Of a stretch of DNA of 64,000 bases, positions 25,439-35,997 are shown piece after piece; positions within the stretch are counted from its first letter, which is position 1; every line of letters begins with the position of its first letter. The DNA is from DSXH01 sp020724325 (GTDB lineage Bacteria; Bacteroidota; Ignavibacteria; Ignavibacteriales; Melioribacteraceae), in the NCBI GenBank assembly GCA_040756515.1, contig JBFLYW010000014.1, forward strand, positions 1 to 64,000, in the 5' to 3' direction. Below the pieces are notes generated by a model. The model was not told where the DNA came from. It was given only the letters and a program-made list of their open reading frames with translations, and searched no databases. A program made the position numbers and the translations under genes.

Positions 25439-26803
25439 ATGAAAAAGACCGAACAGAAAATTATTGAGTTTATTTCCCGGCATCAGTTGATTAAATCCGG
25501 AGATAAATTGCTGGTTGCTTTCAGCGGCGGACCCGATTCCGTTTTTGCTCTATACTTTTTTAACAAATTTAGGCAGAAATATAAAATAGACATCCAAGCA
25601 GTTCATTTTAATCATCTTCTCCGCGGTAAAGAATCTGATAAAGACGAAATATTTGCACTTGAATTCTGCTCTAAGTATAAAATTCCGATTCACTCAAGAA
25701 AAATTGACGTAAAAAGTTTTGCTAATAGAAATAAAATGTCTACTGAAGAAGCTGCAAGAACTCTGCGCTATACTTATTTAGATTCACTTAGCAAAGAACT
25801 GAAATGTAATAAAATTGTAACGGCACATAATCAAAGCGACAATACAGAAACAGTTTTGTTGAATATCGTTTCAGGAAGCGGATTAAACGGATTTACAGGC
25901 ATTCCTATTGTGCGTGGCAATATTATTAGACCGTTACTTTGTTTATCTAAAAAAGAAATAATGGATTTTCTGGAGAAAAATAAAATTCCTTTCAGGGTCG
26001 ATTCCTCAAATCTTAAATCAGACTATAAAAGAAACTACTTGCGTAATAAAGTGATTCCGCTGCTTAAAAGTAATATTAATCCTTCTATTGATTCTGCGGT
26101 GTTCCGCTCCTCAAAAATTCTGGAAAGCGCGTTGCAGTCATTAAGAAAGGAATTAGAAAAAAAATCGATACGGTATTTCGACTTTAAGGATAACAAACTC
26201 AGAATTGATATAAGACTGTTCGAAGATTTTGACTTAGCATTTGCCGGGGACCTATTGAGAAAAGTATTTAAGAGCTATTTTAATCTTGAGTTTGACTTTA
26301 GCTGTTTTGAAAAATTATCCCGTCTTGCTCATCAACAAAAAGGAAAATCTGCTCAGCTTGGCGGGGACTTAAAAACAATGAAAGAAAAAGGATTTATATT
26401 AATTGAACAACCCTCTAGTCTTAACAGTGAATCTGCTGTAAAAATATCGGCAGGTTCCACAGCAAAACTATTTGACAAAAAAATAGGCATTGAAAAAATA
26501 AATAGAACAAAATTATTGCTGAATAAAAATAGAAACATTGAATTTGTGGATGGCAGCAAGTTAAATGGTATGTTTATATTGCGTAGGTGGAAAAGCGGCG
26601 ATCGCCTAATTCCACTCGGGATGAAAAATTTTAAGAAGGTCTCTGATTTTTTAACTGATTCAAAGGTAAGTTCATCCGACAAGAAGAATCAACTTGTATT
26701 AACAAACGGGAACAACATTGTTTGGGTTGTTGGTTTAAGAATTGACGATCGGTTCAAAATTAATTCACAAACTAAAAAAATTTATAAACTGTGGGTAAAA
26801 TGA
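25439..26803 (+). CDS. tilS: tRNA(Ile)-lysidine synthase
   Basis: The 454-residue enzyme attaches lysine to C34 of tRNA-Ile(CAU), changing codon reading from AUG to AUA. The PP-loop ATPase motif SGGPDS lies at 29-34 (LLVAFSGGPDSVFAL), followed by VHFNHLLRGKESDKDE (55-70), TAHNQSDNTETVLLNIVSGSG and RNYLRNKVIPLL. The C-terminal substrate-binding domain has LRRWKSGDRLIPLGM and KKVSDFLTD. It overlaps hpt by 4 nt. The adenylation and tRNA-binding regions look complete. Confidence 0.95.
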   Translation: MKKTEQKIIEFISRHQLIKSGDKLLVAFSGGPDSVFALYFFNKFRQKYKIDIQAVHFNHLLRGKESDKDEIFALEFCSKYKIPIHSRKIDVKSFANRNKMSTEEAARTLRYTYLDSLSKELKCNKIVTAHNQSDNTETVLLNIVSGSGLNGFTGIPIVRGNIIRPLLCLSKKEIMDFLEKNKIPFRVDSSNLKSDYKRNYLRNKVIPLLKSNINPSIDSAVFRSSKILESALQSLRKELEKKSIRYFDFKDNKLRIDIRLFEDFDLAFAGDLLRKVFKSYFNLEFDFSCFEKLSRLAHQQKGKSAQLGGDLKTMKEKGFILIEQPSSLNSESAVKISAGSTAKLFDKKIGIEKINRTKLLLNKNRNIEFVDGSKLNGMFILRRWKSGDRLIPLGMKNFKKVSDFLTDSKVSSSDKKNQLVLTNGNNIVWVVGLRIDDRFKINSQTKKIYKLWVK

Positions 26804-27354
26804 AATTGCCAGATAAAGAAGTAATAATTGTTGGAACAGAAAAATTTGTTCCATTGTTATCAGAAGAAATCATTCAGAAAAGAATTGCTGAGCTGGGCAG
26901 GGAGATCTCTGAAGAATACAAAACTAAACTACCCATTTTTATAGGAATACTTAATGGTTCTTTTATGTTTATGTCCGACCTAATGAAAAATATAAGCATC
27001 AATTGCGAGCTCGATTTTTTTAAGCTTTCGAGTTATGGTGATGAAAAAATTTCATCGGGCAGAGTTAAACTTGTAAAAGACCTTAATGCAGATATAACCG
27101 ACCGGCATTTAATAATTGTTGAGGATATAATCGATTCAGGTTTATCAATTAAATATGTAGAAGAGATGATTCAAGCGCATAATCCGGCAAGTATGAAAGT
27201 TGTAACGCTGCTGCTAAAACCGGACAGTTTAAAATATGAAGTCAAAATTGATTATATTGGCTTCAAAATTCCTAACAAATTTGTAATAGGATACGGCTTA
27301 GATTACGCACAAAAGTATCGAAATCTAAGCTCTATTTATGTATTAAGCGAATAA
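26800..27354 (+). CDS. hpt: hypoxanthine phosphoribosyltransferase
   Basis: The 184-residue purine-salvage enzyme transfers phosphoribose from PRPP to hypoxanthine or guanine. The PRPP-binding loop is LIIVEDIIDSG near 105-115. FIGILNGSFMFMSDLM and DFFKLSSYGDEKISSGRVKL are the pyrophosphate- and flexible-loop segments, and KFVIGYGLDYAQKYRNL is the purine-binding end. I start at ATG 26800, which overlaps the tilS stop (ATGA), rather than a GTG nine bases earlier. The tilS-hpt-ftsH order is common in bacteria. Confidence 0.95.
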   Translation: MKLPDKEVIIVGTEKFVPLLSEEIIQKRIAELGREISEEYKTKLPIFIGILNGSFMFMSDLMKNISINCELDFFKLSSYGDEKISSGRVKLVKDLNADITDRHLIIVEDIIDSGLSIKYVEEMIQAHNPASMKVVTLLLKPDSLKYEVKIDYIGFKIPNKFVIGYGLDYAQKYRNLSSIYVLSE

Positions 27355-27372
27355 TGGAGACTTACGAAAAAA

Positions 27373-29475
27373 ATGTTTAATAGATTTGAAAGATTATTTA
27401 TGGCAGATTCGGAAAAACAGAATCAAAAGAATCAGAAAAGACCTTTTGGCGGAGGACCACAAAAACCCGAAGGCGATTTTGACTGGTCAAAAATAATACG
27501 GACTGTTTTCAGCTGGGGCGCAGTTATAATTGCCGCAGTTATAATTATGCAATTTATGAGATCGGGCACAACGGGTGCTGTTGAAGTTACTTATGATGTT
27601 TACGTAAAATTCCTTGATGCTCAAAAAATTGTTGATGTTAAAGTTATAAAATCAGATATAAACGACTACCGGCTCGAAGGTAAACTAAGCGAAAAACAAA
27701 TTGTTTCTATTAAAGGAAGTGATGTTTCTGTTAAAGACTTTGTTGTTACTTTTGATCAATCCGTTATTGAAGAAAATATTAAGTTGTGGAAAGAAAAAGG
27801 GATTAAATACACTTTCATTAAAGAATCTAATGAGTGGCTTACAGTATTAATAGGATTTCTTCCCTGGATACTTTTAATTGCTGTCTGGATGTTCCTTTTC
27901 CGCCGGATGCAAGGTGGTGCCGGAGGAACACGTGGTATTTTTAATTTTGGCAAAAGTAAAGCCAAATTGATTTCGGAATCTGCCATTAAAGTTACATTTA
28001 AAGATGTAGCCGGAGCAGATGAAGCTAAGTTTGAACTCGAAGAAATTATTGAATTCCTTAAAGAACCTAGCAAATTTCAAAAGCTTGGCGGTAAAATTCC
28101 AAGAGGAGTATTGCTGTTGGGACCTCCGGGAACTGGTAAGACTCTGCTTGCAAGAGCTGTTGCTGGAGAAGCCGGTGTTCCATTCTTCTCAATTTCCGGT
28201 GCTGACTTTGTTGAAATGTTTGTTGGAGTAGGTGCAAGCCGCGTGCGCGATCTTTTTGAACAGGGAAAAAGAAATGCTCCATGTATTGTATTCATTGATG
28301 AAATTGATGCTGTCGGCAGACACAGAGGTGCTGGACTTGGTGGAGGTCACGATGAACGCGAGCAAACATTAAACCAGTTGTTAGTTGAAATGGATGGCTT
28401 CGAACAGAATAGCGGCGTAATAATTATTGCTGCTACTAACCGTCCAGACGTTTTAGATCCGGCTCTATTAAGACCGGGTAGATTCGATAGACAGGTTGTT
28501 GTTGATAGACCTGACGTTAAAGGTAGAGAAGGAATTCTAAAAGTCCATACAAGAAAAATTCCTCTTGATGTTGATGTAGATTTAGCGGTACTTGCTAAAG
28601 GTACGCCGGGTTTAGCCGGTGCTGAAATTGCTAACTTAGTGAATGAAGCCGCTCTACTTGCTGCGCGTAAGAATAAGAAAACAGTAACAATGGAAGATTT
28701 TGAAGAAGCTAAAGACAAAGTAATGATGGGTATGGAAAGAAAAAGCATGATAATTTCAGAAGAGGAGAAAAAAATTACTGCTTATCACGAAGTAGGTCAT
28801 GTTCTTGTTGCAAAGATGCTTCCCGAAGCAGACCCTGTTCATAAAGTAACAATAATTCCACGTGGTAGAGCATTAGGTGTTACTACTTATCTTCCAGTTG
28901 ATGAAAAACATACCTACTCAAAAAATTATCTTGAGGCAATGATAACATATGCATTGGGCGGACGTGCAGCAGAAAAAATTGTTTTCAACCGTTTTACAAC
29001 AGGTGCAGGTAATGATATTGAAAAAGCAACCAATATTGCAAGAAAGATGGTTTGTGAATGGGGAATGAGCGAGAAGCTTGGACCTTTGTCTTATGGTGCA
29101 CGTGAAGAAGAAATCTTTTTGGGCAGAGAAATAACCAAACACAAAGATTACAGCGAAAAAACGGCTCAGGATATTGATAGCGAAATTAAAGATATTGTTA
29201 TTGGCTGTATGGTTCGTGCAGAAAAGATTCTTGAAGTGAATTTAGACCTTCTTCATAAACTTTCTAAAGAACTGCTCGAAAGAGAAATACTTGATTCGGA
29301 TGAAATTGAAAAGATTATAAAAGGCGAAGACCTTCCGCCTGTTAAAAAGAACGGGCTTAATGAATTAAAAGAGAATAATGTTAACGAGCTGCCCGAACAC
29401 GTAAAAACATTATTTGATGAGAAAAAGAAACGGGAATCTGATAAGCCGGCTAAAAAAACTGATGGCATCAACTGA
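27373..29475 (+). CDS. ftsH: ATP-dependent zinc metalloprotease FtsH
   Basis: The 700-residue membrane-anchored AAA+ protease degrades damaged or regulatory membrane proteins. Visible parts are TM1 (about 42-60), a periplasmic domain, TM2 (about 155-175), Walker A GPPGTGKT (about 250-257), Walker B CIVFIDEIDA, the second region of homology NRPDVLDPALLRPGRFDR, zinc motif HEVGH (472-476) and TTGAGNDIEKAT with the third ligand. The true start may be ATG 27400 (MADSEKQ), since GGAG is rather far (13 nt) from 27373. The C-terminus overlaps the next gene by 14 nt. Confidence 0.96.
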   Translation: MFNRFERLFMADSEKQNQKNQKRPFGGGPQKPEGDFDWSKIIRTVFSWGAVIIAAVIIMQFMRSGTTGAVEVTYDVYVKFLDAQKIVDVKVIKSDINDYRLEGKLSEKQIVSIKGSDVSVKDFVVTFDQSVIEENIKLWKEKGIKYTFIKESNEWLTVLIGFLPWILLIAVWMFLFRRMQGGAGGTRGIFNFGKSKAKLISESAIKVTFKDVAGADEAKFELEEIIEFLKEPSKFQKLGGKIPRGVLLLGPPGTGKTLLARAVAGEAGVPFFSISGADFVEMFVGVGASRVRDLFEQGKRNAPCIVFIDEIDAVGRHRGAGLGGGHDEREQTLNQLLVEMDGFEQNSGVIIIAATNRPDVLDPALLRPGRFDRQVVVDRPDVKGREGILKVHTRKIPLDVDVDLAVLAKGTPGLAGAEIANLVNEAALLAARKNKKTVTMEDFEEAKDKVMMGMERKSMIISEEEKKITAYHEVGHVLVAKMLPEADPVHKVTIIPRGRALGVTTYLPVDEKHTYSKNYLEAMITYALGGRAAEKIVFNRFTTGAGNDIEKATNIARKMVCEWGMSEKLGPLSYGAREEEIFLGREITKHKDYSEKTAQDIDSEIKDIVIGCMVRAEKILEVNLDLLHKLSKELLEREILDSDEIEKIIKGEDLPPVKKNGLNELKENNVNELPEHVKTLFDEKKKRESDKPAKKTDGIN

Positions 29476-30130
29476 TAAAGCAACTATAGATTATCAAAGC
29501 GAAGTTTTAAGAAAGGCTATTCACCTTTGTTCTCTTTCTATTCCCGTTGTTTATTACTTTATTACACGAGAGCTGGCTCTTACTATTTTAATACCACTTA
29601 CTATCCTTTCCCTATTTATAGATCTTGGTCGTTATTATTTTAAACCATTCAGCGATTTTTTTTACAAGGTATTCGGATTTCTACTACGAAGTCACGAAAA
29701 AGATGAAAAAAGAAAAAGTCTGAACGGAGCTACTTATGTATTAATTTCTGCAGTAATTGTTATTTCTTTTTTCCCAAAAATCTTTGCAGTTGCTGGATTC
29801 GCTGTTTTAATAATCGGTGATATTGCCGCTGCTTTAATCGGCAGAAAATTCGGGCAGACTCAATTCCTTCTAAAAAGTCTTGAAGGAACAATTGCATTCT
29901 TTGTCTTTTCTTGTATTGTTATTCTATTTACTCCAAAGGTGGAAGGAAATATTACCGAATTTATTATTGGAATTATTGCAGTTGGAGTTGGTGCAATTGC
30001 AGAAAATATTTCTACCGGTTGGGCAGATGATAATTTGACTATTCCTGTTTCTATAGGAATTACTATGTGGATTCTTTACTCATTTCTTCTTCCTAATTTA
30101 ACGCTTACTCTTCCAAATGTACCAAATTGA
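29462..30130 (+). CDS. dolichol kinase/phosphatidate cytidylyltransferase-like membrane protein
   Basis: The 222-residue polytopic protein resembles the SEC59/VTE5/DGK1 group of CTP-dependent polyprenol or lipid kinases. It has RKAIHLCSLSIPVVYYF near the N-terminus, KRKSLNGATYVLISA, GDIAAALIGRKFGQ and KSLEGTIAFF, followed by more membrane helices and AENISTGWADDNLTIPVSIG. It has about six membrane segments. I start at ATG 29462, which overlaps the end of ftsH by 14 nt. The lipid substrate is unknown. Confidence 0.78.
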   Translation: MASTDKATIDYQSEVLRKAIHLCSLSIPVVYYFITRELALTILIPLTILSLFIDLGRYYFKPFSDFFYKVFGFLLRSHEKDEKRKSLNGATYVLISAVIVISFFPKIFAVAGFAVLIIGDIAAALIGRKFGQTQFLLKSLEGTIAFFVFSCIVILFTPKVEGNITEFIIGIIAVGVGAIAENISTGWADDNLTIPVSIGITMWILYSFLLPNLTLTLPNVPN

Positions 30131-30181
30131 AGGAAACAATTAAAAAACTGAGTTAGTATAAACAGAAAAATTGAAAAAGCT

Positions 30182-31300
30182 ATGAAAAAAGAAAAGACAA
30201 TTTCCTTATCGAACACCAACATAAAATTATTTGTAATGCTTTTGTTTTCTTTTACAGCTTTTATTTCATGCGGCGAAGCACAGAAGCCGGCTGTTGGTCT
30301 TGAGGACGAAATAATAGTGTTTGCTGATTCAACAGAGTTTTATAATCTGGAAAATTCTTTGCTTACCGTATTTGGCAAAATTATTTACACTCCTCAGCCC
30401 GAAAATTTATTTGTACTAACACGCAAGGATATTTCCGAGCTTGAAAAATACCGTACAAGAAAAAATATTATAATGGCTGCACCGCTAAATTCCGGGTCCG
30501 AATTAAGTAAATACATTGATGGTATGTTAAGCGCCGATGTTAAAAATCTTATTAATGCAGATTCCATTTCTGTAATTAACAAGCATGATCTTTGGGCAAA
30601 GAACCAGTTACTAATGATTCTTTCGGCACCTACTATTGAAAAACTAAATCAAAGTATTTTGAACCAGCACGAAGATCTTTTACATCACTTCCAGAAGATA
30701 TCCGATAAAAGATTGTTTCAGAGTCTGTACAATGAAAGGTTCGAAAGGAAGGATGTTCAAGCCAAATTTCTGAATGATTACGGCTGGATGATTTATGTAC
30801 AATCAGATTTTTACCTTGCACTAGATAAACCGGAAGATAATTTCGTATGGCTTCGTCGTTCACCCGGAACAGATATGGAAAGGTGGATTTTTGTTCACTG
30901 GAAAGACAACGCCTCGCCGGCTCTTCTTAACCGCGATTCTATTTACTCTATTAGAAACGGAATTACTTCCAAATATTATAGATCTTCTGACGATGCAAGT
31001 TTTGTTGAAATTTCCGATGATTACAAGACAACACTCGAAGTTAATTTCCTGGGACGATATGCGCTTATGACTCAAGGGCTGTGGCGAATGAGCGATGGTT
31101 CTATGGGCGGTCCGTTTATTAATTATACTTTTTACGATCAGCCAACAAACAGAATCTATATGCTGGATGGCTCTATTTATGCTCCAAAGTATTATAAGAA
31201 AAAATTGATTCAGCAGGTTAATGTTATTCTTCAATCTTTCCTTACTGAAAGAGAAGTAAAAGATGATGTTAAGAAAGAATTAATGAAAGAACTTAATTAA
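30182..31300 (+). CDS. DUF4837 lipoprotein
   Basis: The 372-residue protein has a lipoprotein signal (MLLFSFTAFISC, lipid Cys at about 31) and resembles DUF4837: IIVFADSTEFYNLENSLLTV, FGKIIYTPQPENLFVL, a central region with DYGWMIYVQSDFYLA and FVWLRRSPGTDMERWIFVHW, and RYALMTQGLWRMSDGSMGGPFINYTFYD near the C-terminus. The family is common in Bacteroidota and has no assigned function. It ends 1 bp before the stop of the convergent DUF2723 gene. Confidence 0.75.
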   Translation: MKKEKTISLSNTNIKLFVMLLFSFTAFISCGEAQKPAVGLEDEIIVFADSTEFYNLENSLLTVFGKIIYTPQPENLFVLTRKDISELEKYRTRKNIIMAAPLNSGSELSKYIDGMLSADVKNLINADSISVINKHDLWAKNQLLMILSAPTIEKLNQSILNQHEDLLHHFQKISDKRLFQSLYNERFERKDVQAKFLNDYGWMIYVQSDFYLALDKPEDNFVWLRRSPGTDMERWIFVHWKDNASPALLNRDSIYSIRNGITSKYYRSSDDASFVEISDDYKTTLEVNFLGRYALMTQGLWRMSDGSMGGPFINYTFYDQPTNRIYMLDGSIYAPKYYKKKLIQQVNVILQSFLTEREVKDDVKKELMKELN

Positions 31301-31301
31301 A

Positions 31302-33239
31302 CTATTCCGGACCAATCTTTCTTACGATTTGTTCTGGTATTGTAAACTCCGGTAAGGTTGTACGGAGTTTCTTATAATATAACTTCGCTTTATCCATTCT
31401 GCTCCAGTGCATTTCATACAAAATTCTGTATGAAAGCATTCTACCTATTGTTTCTTCAATAAATCTTGTATATCTGTTTTGGTTTTGTGAGAATTTTATT
31501 GAGAAATCAGGATCCGGAGCCGGAATATATTGATCGCTTTTAACGGTTTTGAAAAGGAATAAATGAGGAACAATTTGATAACCTTTTGGCAGACTAAATT
31601 CACCTCTCTGCATTTCGTTTGCAAACAATTCCAATCCTACATAAAAATCTCTATCTGAATTATTTGAGATAAGATTTGTCATCACATTCCTGTAATTCAT
31701 CTCTATTATGTTAGCGTCATACTTTTCATTACGCTCGAATGGTTCTAATGCTTTCAGAAACAAATTCATTTCACTTTCAATATTTGTTATAATGTTTGGG
31801 TAATTTCTTTTCAACTGGTTATAATACCATGAGCGCCGCAGCAATTCTTTATCAATTACTACAACGTCTTTTCGATAGTTCTCAACAAACTGGAAGTAAT
31901 ATGATGCCGATATGAAATAATCCCACTGATAAGAAAACACAATAGAATTCTCTTCCACACTGTTAAGAATATTTTTTGTGTAATCTTCATAAATGTATTG
32001 CTTGCTTTGATCTACAGAATTGTAGTTGGTTACTAAAGGAATGATGCTAATTAATGGAAATAAATAAATTATTCTTTTCTTCAGTTTGAATCTTTTCTTT
32101 ACTTGCAATAATATGAAGTAAATGCCCAAAGAGATTAATATCGAAATAATAATAAAGTTGAACAGGAAATATGAATCTATATCTACTATGTCATAGTTAA
32201 TAGAATAAAAAAGTGCAATAATAAAGGAGATTACAAATAAACCGGTAATTTTTTTACTTGACCTGACGAGGAATAGAAATCCGGTTATCGCAAGTAGAAG
32301 TCCCGGAATAGTAAACTCAGATGGCAGATTGCTAAAGAAATAACCAAGCTGTTTTTTGGAAACTTCTATTGATGAGAAAAACCAAACCAGATATTGTTTA
32401 CCGGTTATATGTCTTAAAAAGTTTTCTGCGTTAATAGGATTGCCCCAGTTAATTTCTGGATTAGCTGAAGCTCTTATCGGTAAATAGGAATAAAGAATTA
32501 TTAGTAAAATAAAAGAAGGAATAAACGTGACGGCTATTTTTACAAATGATCTCCTTAAGAAATTTTCTTTAATAAAAAATAAAATTGCTGCGAAGGGAAG
32601 TACCAGCAGAGTTGTCATGTGATTTGCAAATCCTAATGCGAGCATTATTCCCACCGGTAACCAATCGTATAGCGAGTTTTTATCGGAATAATAAACCTTT
32701 AGTGAAGAAAAAATTATTAATGCGAAAAGAAAAATCTGAAGTGAATAAACCTCAACAGAAGTGGATTGCATCCAGAAAGTTTTACTAAAGGCAAGGAATA
32801 ATCCGCCCGTAATTGCAGCAGAAACAACTACTGTGTTGTTACTATCTGCCATTTCCGAAATGCGGAATAATTTTGCTTTGGGTTTCTTGTCAAGCTTTTT
32901 TGCCGGTTGAATATTAGCAATTATCAAAACTGAAGATTTTATGAAAAACAGGATTCCCAGGGCGCACCAAACCGCAGCCAGTAAATTTGCTTTCTGAATC
33001 AATGAAATAGGAAGTGGTAATTGCATAAAGAGATATCCGGCAAGAGTAAATAACGGATATCCGGTAGGATGCGAAATACCAAGTGTTGCCTGAACTGCTG
33101 CTAACTCTCCGGAATCGATCTGTAGTACACTTGGTGCGAGGGTTAGCAGATAAATTAAAAATACTAACAGCGAATTTATTGCCGGAGCTAATTTATGGTA
33201 AGCAAAAAATTCAGCCGAGATATTTTTTAAATAATTCAT
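31302..33239 (-). CDS. DUF2723 membrane protein (PMT-like)
   Basis: The 645-residue polytopic protein has the DUF2723 signature near its N-terminus (LAPSVLQIDSGELAAVQATLGISHPTGYPLFTLAGYLFMQLP, about 34-75) and about ten membrane helices up to residue 400. A soluble C-terminal part (YRKDVVVIDKELLRRSWYYN, SWYYNQLKRNYPNI) follows. The acidic residue after the first helix and the overall plan recall GT-C glycosyltransferases such as O-mannosyltransferases, but activity is unproven. Its start overlaps the end of glnE by 29 nt, so the two are co-transcribed. Confidence 0.82.
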   Translation of the reverse strand: MNYLKNISAEFFAYHKLAPAINSLLVFLIYLLTLAPSVLQIDSGELAAVQATLGISHPTGYPLFTLAGYLFMQLPLPISLIQKANLLAAVWCALGILFFIKSSVLIIANIQPAKKLDKKPKAKLFRISEMADSNNTVVVSAAITGGLFLAFSKTFWMQSTSVEVYSLQIFLFALIIFSSLKVYYSDKNSLYDWLPVGIMLALGFANHMTTLLVLPFAAILFFIKENFLRRSFVKIAVTFIPSFILLIILYSYLPIRASANPEINWGNPINAENFLRHITGKQYLVWFFSSIEVSKKQLGYFFSNLPSEFTIPGLLLAITGFLFLVRSSKKITGLFVISFIIALFYSINYDIVDIDSYFLFNFIIISILISLGIYFILLQVKKRFKLKKRIIYLFPLISIIPLVTNYNSVDQSKQYIYEDYTKNILNSVEENSIVFSYQWDYFISASYYFQFVENYRKDVVVIDKELLRRSWYYNQLKRNYPNIITNIESEMNLFLKALEPFERNEKYDANIIEMNYRNVMTNLISNNSDRDFYVGLELFANEMQRGEFSLPKGYQIVPHLFLFKTVKSDQYIPAPDPDFSIKFSQNQNRYTRFIEETIGRMLSYRILYEMHWSRMDKAKLYYKKLRTTLPEFTIPEQIVRKIGPE

Positions 33240-35997
33240 TATTCGTCTTAACTATATTTTTAAGTTCATCATCTACTAAGATTCCGTGAAATGATTTAAG
33301 CCATCTTGAAAGAACTGATTTTTTTTCATCACTTAATGGAATTAAACTGTTAGAAACATCGAAAATATTTTGAACAGCAAGTTCAATCAGTTTAAGTGTT
33401 CTGAAATTTTTATTCAAAATTTTTACATCATCATTTTGAGCGCCTTTAGCCAGCAGACCGAACAACTTGTAACGCTTAACACCGATTGCTCGTTTAAGAA
33501 TATCTTTATTGCTCAAAATTACTGAATCGATAATAAAATCAACTGTAGCTAATCCGCCGCTTTGCTTTTTTATATTAAACAAGTACCCGTTATAACCTAA
33601 TAATTCTGTCTTTATTTTTTTATCCATAATTTTAATTTCGTTTCTTATCATCTCTGCCGGTAAATTTTCAGCAGTCTTTATTACTGTTTCTGTAAGCGAA
33701 TTGAATAGAGATTCGTTTCCGTAAATAAAACTCAATTTGGAAAATGCTTCCAGCTCCCAGACTTTTGCTCTGGTTCTTATATATTCATTGAATTTACCTA
33801 TACTCCATATTAATTGTGATCTTTTTCCTTCAGGGCGCAATCTGAAATCAAGGGCAAGCGGTTTTAACTTTTCCTGAAGCAAACCTGTAAGCGTTAAATA
33901 TGATTTTTCTTTTTCAACCGCCTCTAATTCTGATTCTGCCACCAATATGAGATCAATATCGGATGCAAAACTTAAAGTTGAAGATGAGAAACTTCCTAAG
34001 CCGGCAATAAAGAAATTAAGATTGGTATCTGTTTGTGCCAGCAGGTTCTTTATTCTATTAATTAAATAGCCGGCAATGGTTTCTGATAAGATTTCTTGTT
34101 TCAATAATCCAAGCGAAAACCGGGCAGATAAATAAAATTGCAGCTGATTATAAGTCCATTTGGATAATTCCTCTATAGAAATATCCTGGAATATTTTTCG
34201 TGTAAGTAATTGCTCTGAACAGGGTTTATCAATTACCAATAAATTGATTGTCCTGTCAGAAAACTCGCACAACGATAAAATATTTTTTAGAAATAATTTA
34301 TCGCAAAGTTCTGCGTACCAGATAGATGTGGGAGTAACAGATCTAATTATTTTTACAAAGTTATCCAGTACTCTATCCGGCGCAGAAGATTTTTTCAGGT
34401 ATTCGAATATGTTAGGGCTAAATTCTTCGAATAAAGAAACAGTCCGCTGATCGAATTCCTTCCGTCCATAAATTCCTATACCGCTTGAAAGATAATTCCA
34501 GCTTTTTATTGCCCGGGTTTTATCTTTGAATTTTACTTCCTCTACAGGAGCTTTAGCATTATCACCGGTTGAAATAATAGACTCGTAAATTTTCCGAACG
34601 TCTTTTCGGTGTTGGTTTAATTGCATTTTGAATTCAGATACAGAACCAAATCCTAAAAACATCGATAGTTTCTTTTGCATATCGCCCGATTCTGGAATAA
34701 GATGCGTTTGGGTATCATTCATCAACTGTAAAAAATGTTCTATCTTTCTGTAAAAATAATAAGCATCTAAAAAAATCTTTTTTTCTTTATTGCTCAGTAA
34801 TTTATTTAAGCAAAGAGAATTGACTGCTTCAATTGTATTACCGGTTTTTAACTCCGGAATTTTACCGCCGTTTATTAGTTGAAGTGCCTGAACTGAAAAT
34901 TCAATATCTCTAATTCCGCCTTTGAAAAGCTTTACATTTTCTTTATCACTGTTACTGAGTTCAATTTTCTTTTTGATTTTATGGATCTGCTCTTTTAACG
35001 GCTGCGAATATGAGATTGGAAAAATATATGGTTTAAGGAAATTTCTGAAATTATTAAATAGAGTGTGGCTGCCTGTAATAAAGTTGAGTTTAATTAGCAT
35101 TTGGCGTTCCCAATCTTCGCCGCGTGTTTCGTAATATTTTATGTAATCATTTAGCGATTTGCAGAGCGGCGAATACTTGCCATCGGGACGCAGACGGAAA
35201 TCTACTCTGTAGAGATATCCTTTATCCGTAATTTCGCTGGAAGATTTAATAAAGAGTAATGAGGTTTCGGATAGCAGCTCGTGATACTCCTTATTAATTG
35301 CATCATATAATTCATTTTCATCGTAGAAAAGGAGTAGATCAATATCAGAACTGTAATTAAGTTCATTGCCGCCAAGTTTACCAAGAGAACATAAACAAAA
35401 TTTATTTTTATCTAATGATATAGAATACTTTGCTTCTATTTCTTCGTAACAAATATTAAAGAGGCGGGATGTTAGTACATTCGCAAGTATAGAAAGTTGT
35501 CTTGTTGTTGTTGTAAAATCTATCAGCTTCAAAATATCGGCTATACCAATTTTTAACGTAAATCTCTTCTTTATTTGCTTCAGATAGTTCAGCTTTGCAT
35601 TAAAAGAGTTATATCGTCTTACGCCGTTATCAACTTCTCTAATCAGCTCCTCGTTATTGAAATCTTTTATAATGTATTCCTGGTCGAATAATTGGTATAG
35701 GTACTCAGGGTTCCTCACAACAATATCAGTTAAATAATTACTGTTGGCTGTAATTGAAATCAGGATTTCCGGATGATGCGGATATTTTGTTATCTCTTGG
35801 ATGAATGATTTCTTATCATATAGCGAATTTAAAATACGCAGCAGGTTTGATTCAGATGAATTATCGAAATGAAATTTACCGGCTTCATGCTCTAAACATT
35901 TTATCAATGGTTCAAATTGATCCGATTGAATACTACCTTCGGTCAATTCAATTATTCGTGTAATAAATCCGTTTGAAAAGGAAAATTTTTTCTTCAC
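33211..35997 (-). CDS. glnE: glutamine synthetase adenylyltransferase/deadenylase
   Basis: The 928-residue enzyme adenylylates and deadenylylates glutamine synthetase under PII control. It has two nucleotidyltransferase domains: one with FCLCSLGKLGGNELNYSSDIDLLLF and DFRLRPDGKYSPL in the first half (deadenylylase side), and one with FIAGLGSFSSSTLSFASDIDLILVAE and DFRLRPEGKRSQL in the second half (adenylylase side). Each has the G-S/G-x-DxD acidic pattern. A PII gene lies 3.3 kb away across secA. The gene is divergent from secA. Confidence 0.9.
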   Translation of the reverse strand: MKKKFSFSNGFITRIIELTEGSIQSDQFEPLIKCLEHEAGKFHFDNSSESNLLRILNSLYDKKSFIQEITKYPHHPEILISITANSNYLTDIVVRNPEYLYQLFDQEYIIKDFNNEELIREVDNGVRRYNSFNAKLNYLKQIKKRFTLKIGIADILKLIDFTTTTRQLSILANVLTSRLFNICYEEIEAKYSISLDKNKFCLCSLGKLGGNELNYSSDIDLLLFYDENELYDAINKEYHELLSETSLLFIKSSSEITDKGYLYRVDFRLRPDGKYSPLCKSLNDYIKYYETRGEDWERQMLIKLNFITGSHTLFNNFRNFLKPYIFPISYSQPLKEQIHKIKKKIELSNSDKENVKLFKGGIRDIEFSVQALQLINGGKIPELKTGNTIEAVNSLCLNKLLSNKEKKIFLDAYYFYRKIEHFLQLMNDTQTHLIPESGDMQKKLSMFLGFGSVSEFKMQLNQHRKDVRKIYESIISTGDNAKAPVEEVKFKDKTRAIKSWNYLSSGIGIYGRKEFDQRTVSLFEEFSPNIFEYLKKSSAPDRVLDNFVKIIRSVTPTSIWYAELCDKLFLKNILSLCEFSDRTINLLVIDKPCSEQLLTRKIFQDISIEELSKWTYNQLQFYLSARFSLGLLKQEILSETIAGYLINRIKNLLAQTDTNLNFFIAGLGSFSSSTLSFASDIDLILVAESELEAVEKEKSYLTLTGLLQEKLKPLALDFRLRPEGKRSQLIWSIGKFNEYIRTRAKVWELEAFSKLSFIYGNESLFNSLTETVIKTAENLPAEMIRNEIKIMDKKIKTELLGYNGYLFNIKKQSGGLATVDFIIDSVILSNKDILKRAIGVKRYKLFGLLAKGAQNDDVKILNKNFRTLKLIELAVQNIFDVSNSLIPLSDEKKSVLSRWLKSFHGILVDDELKNIVKTNNELFKKYLG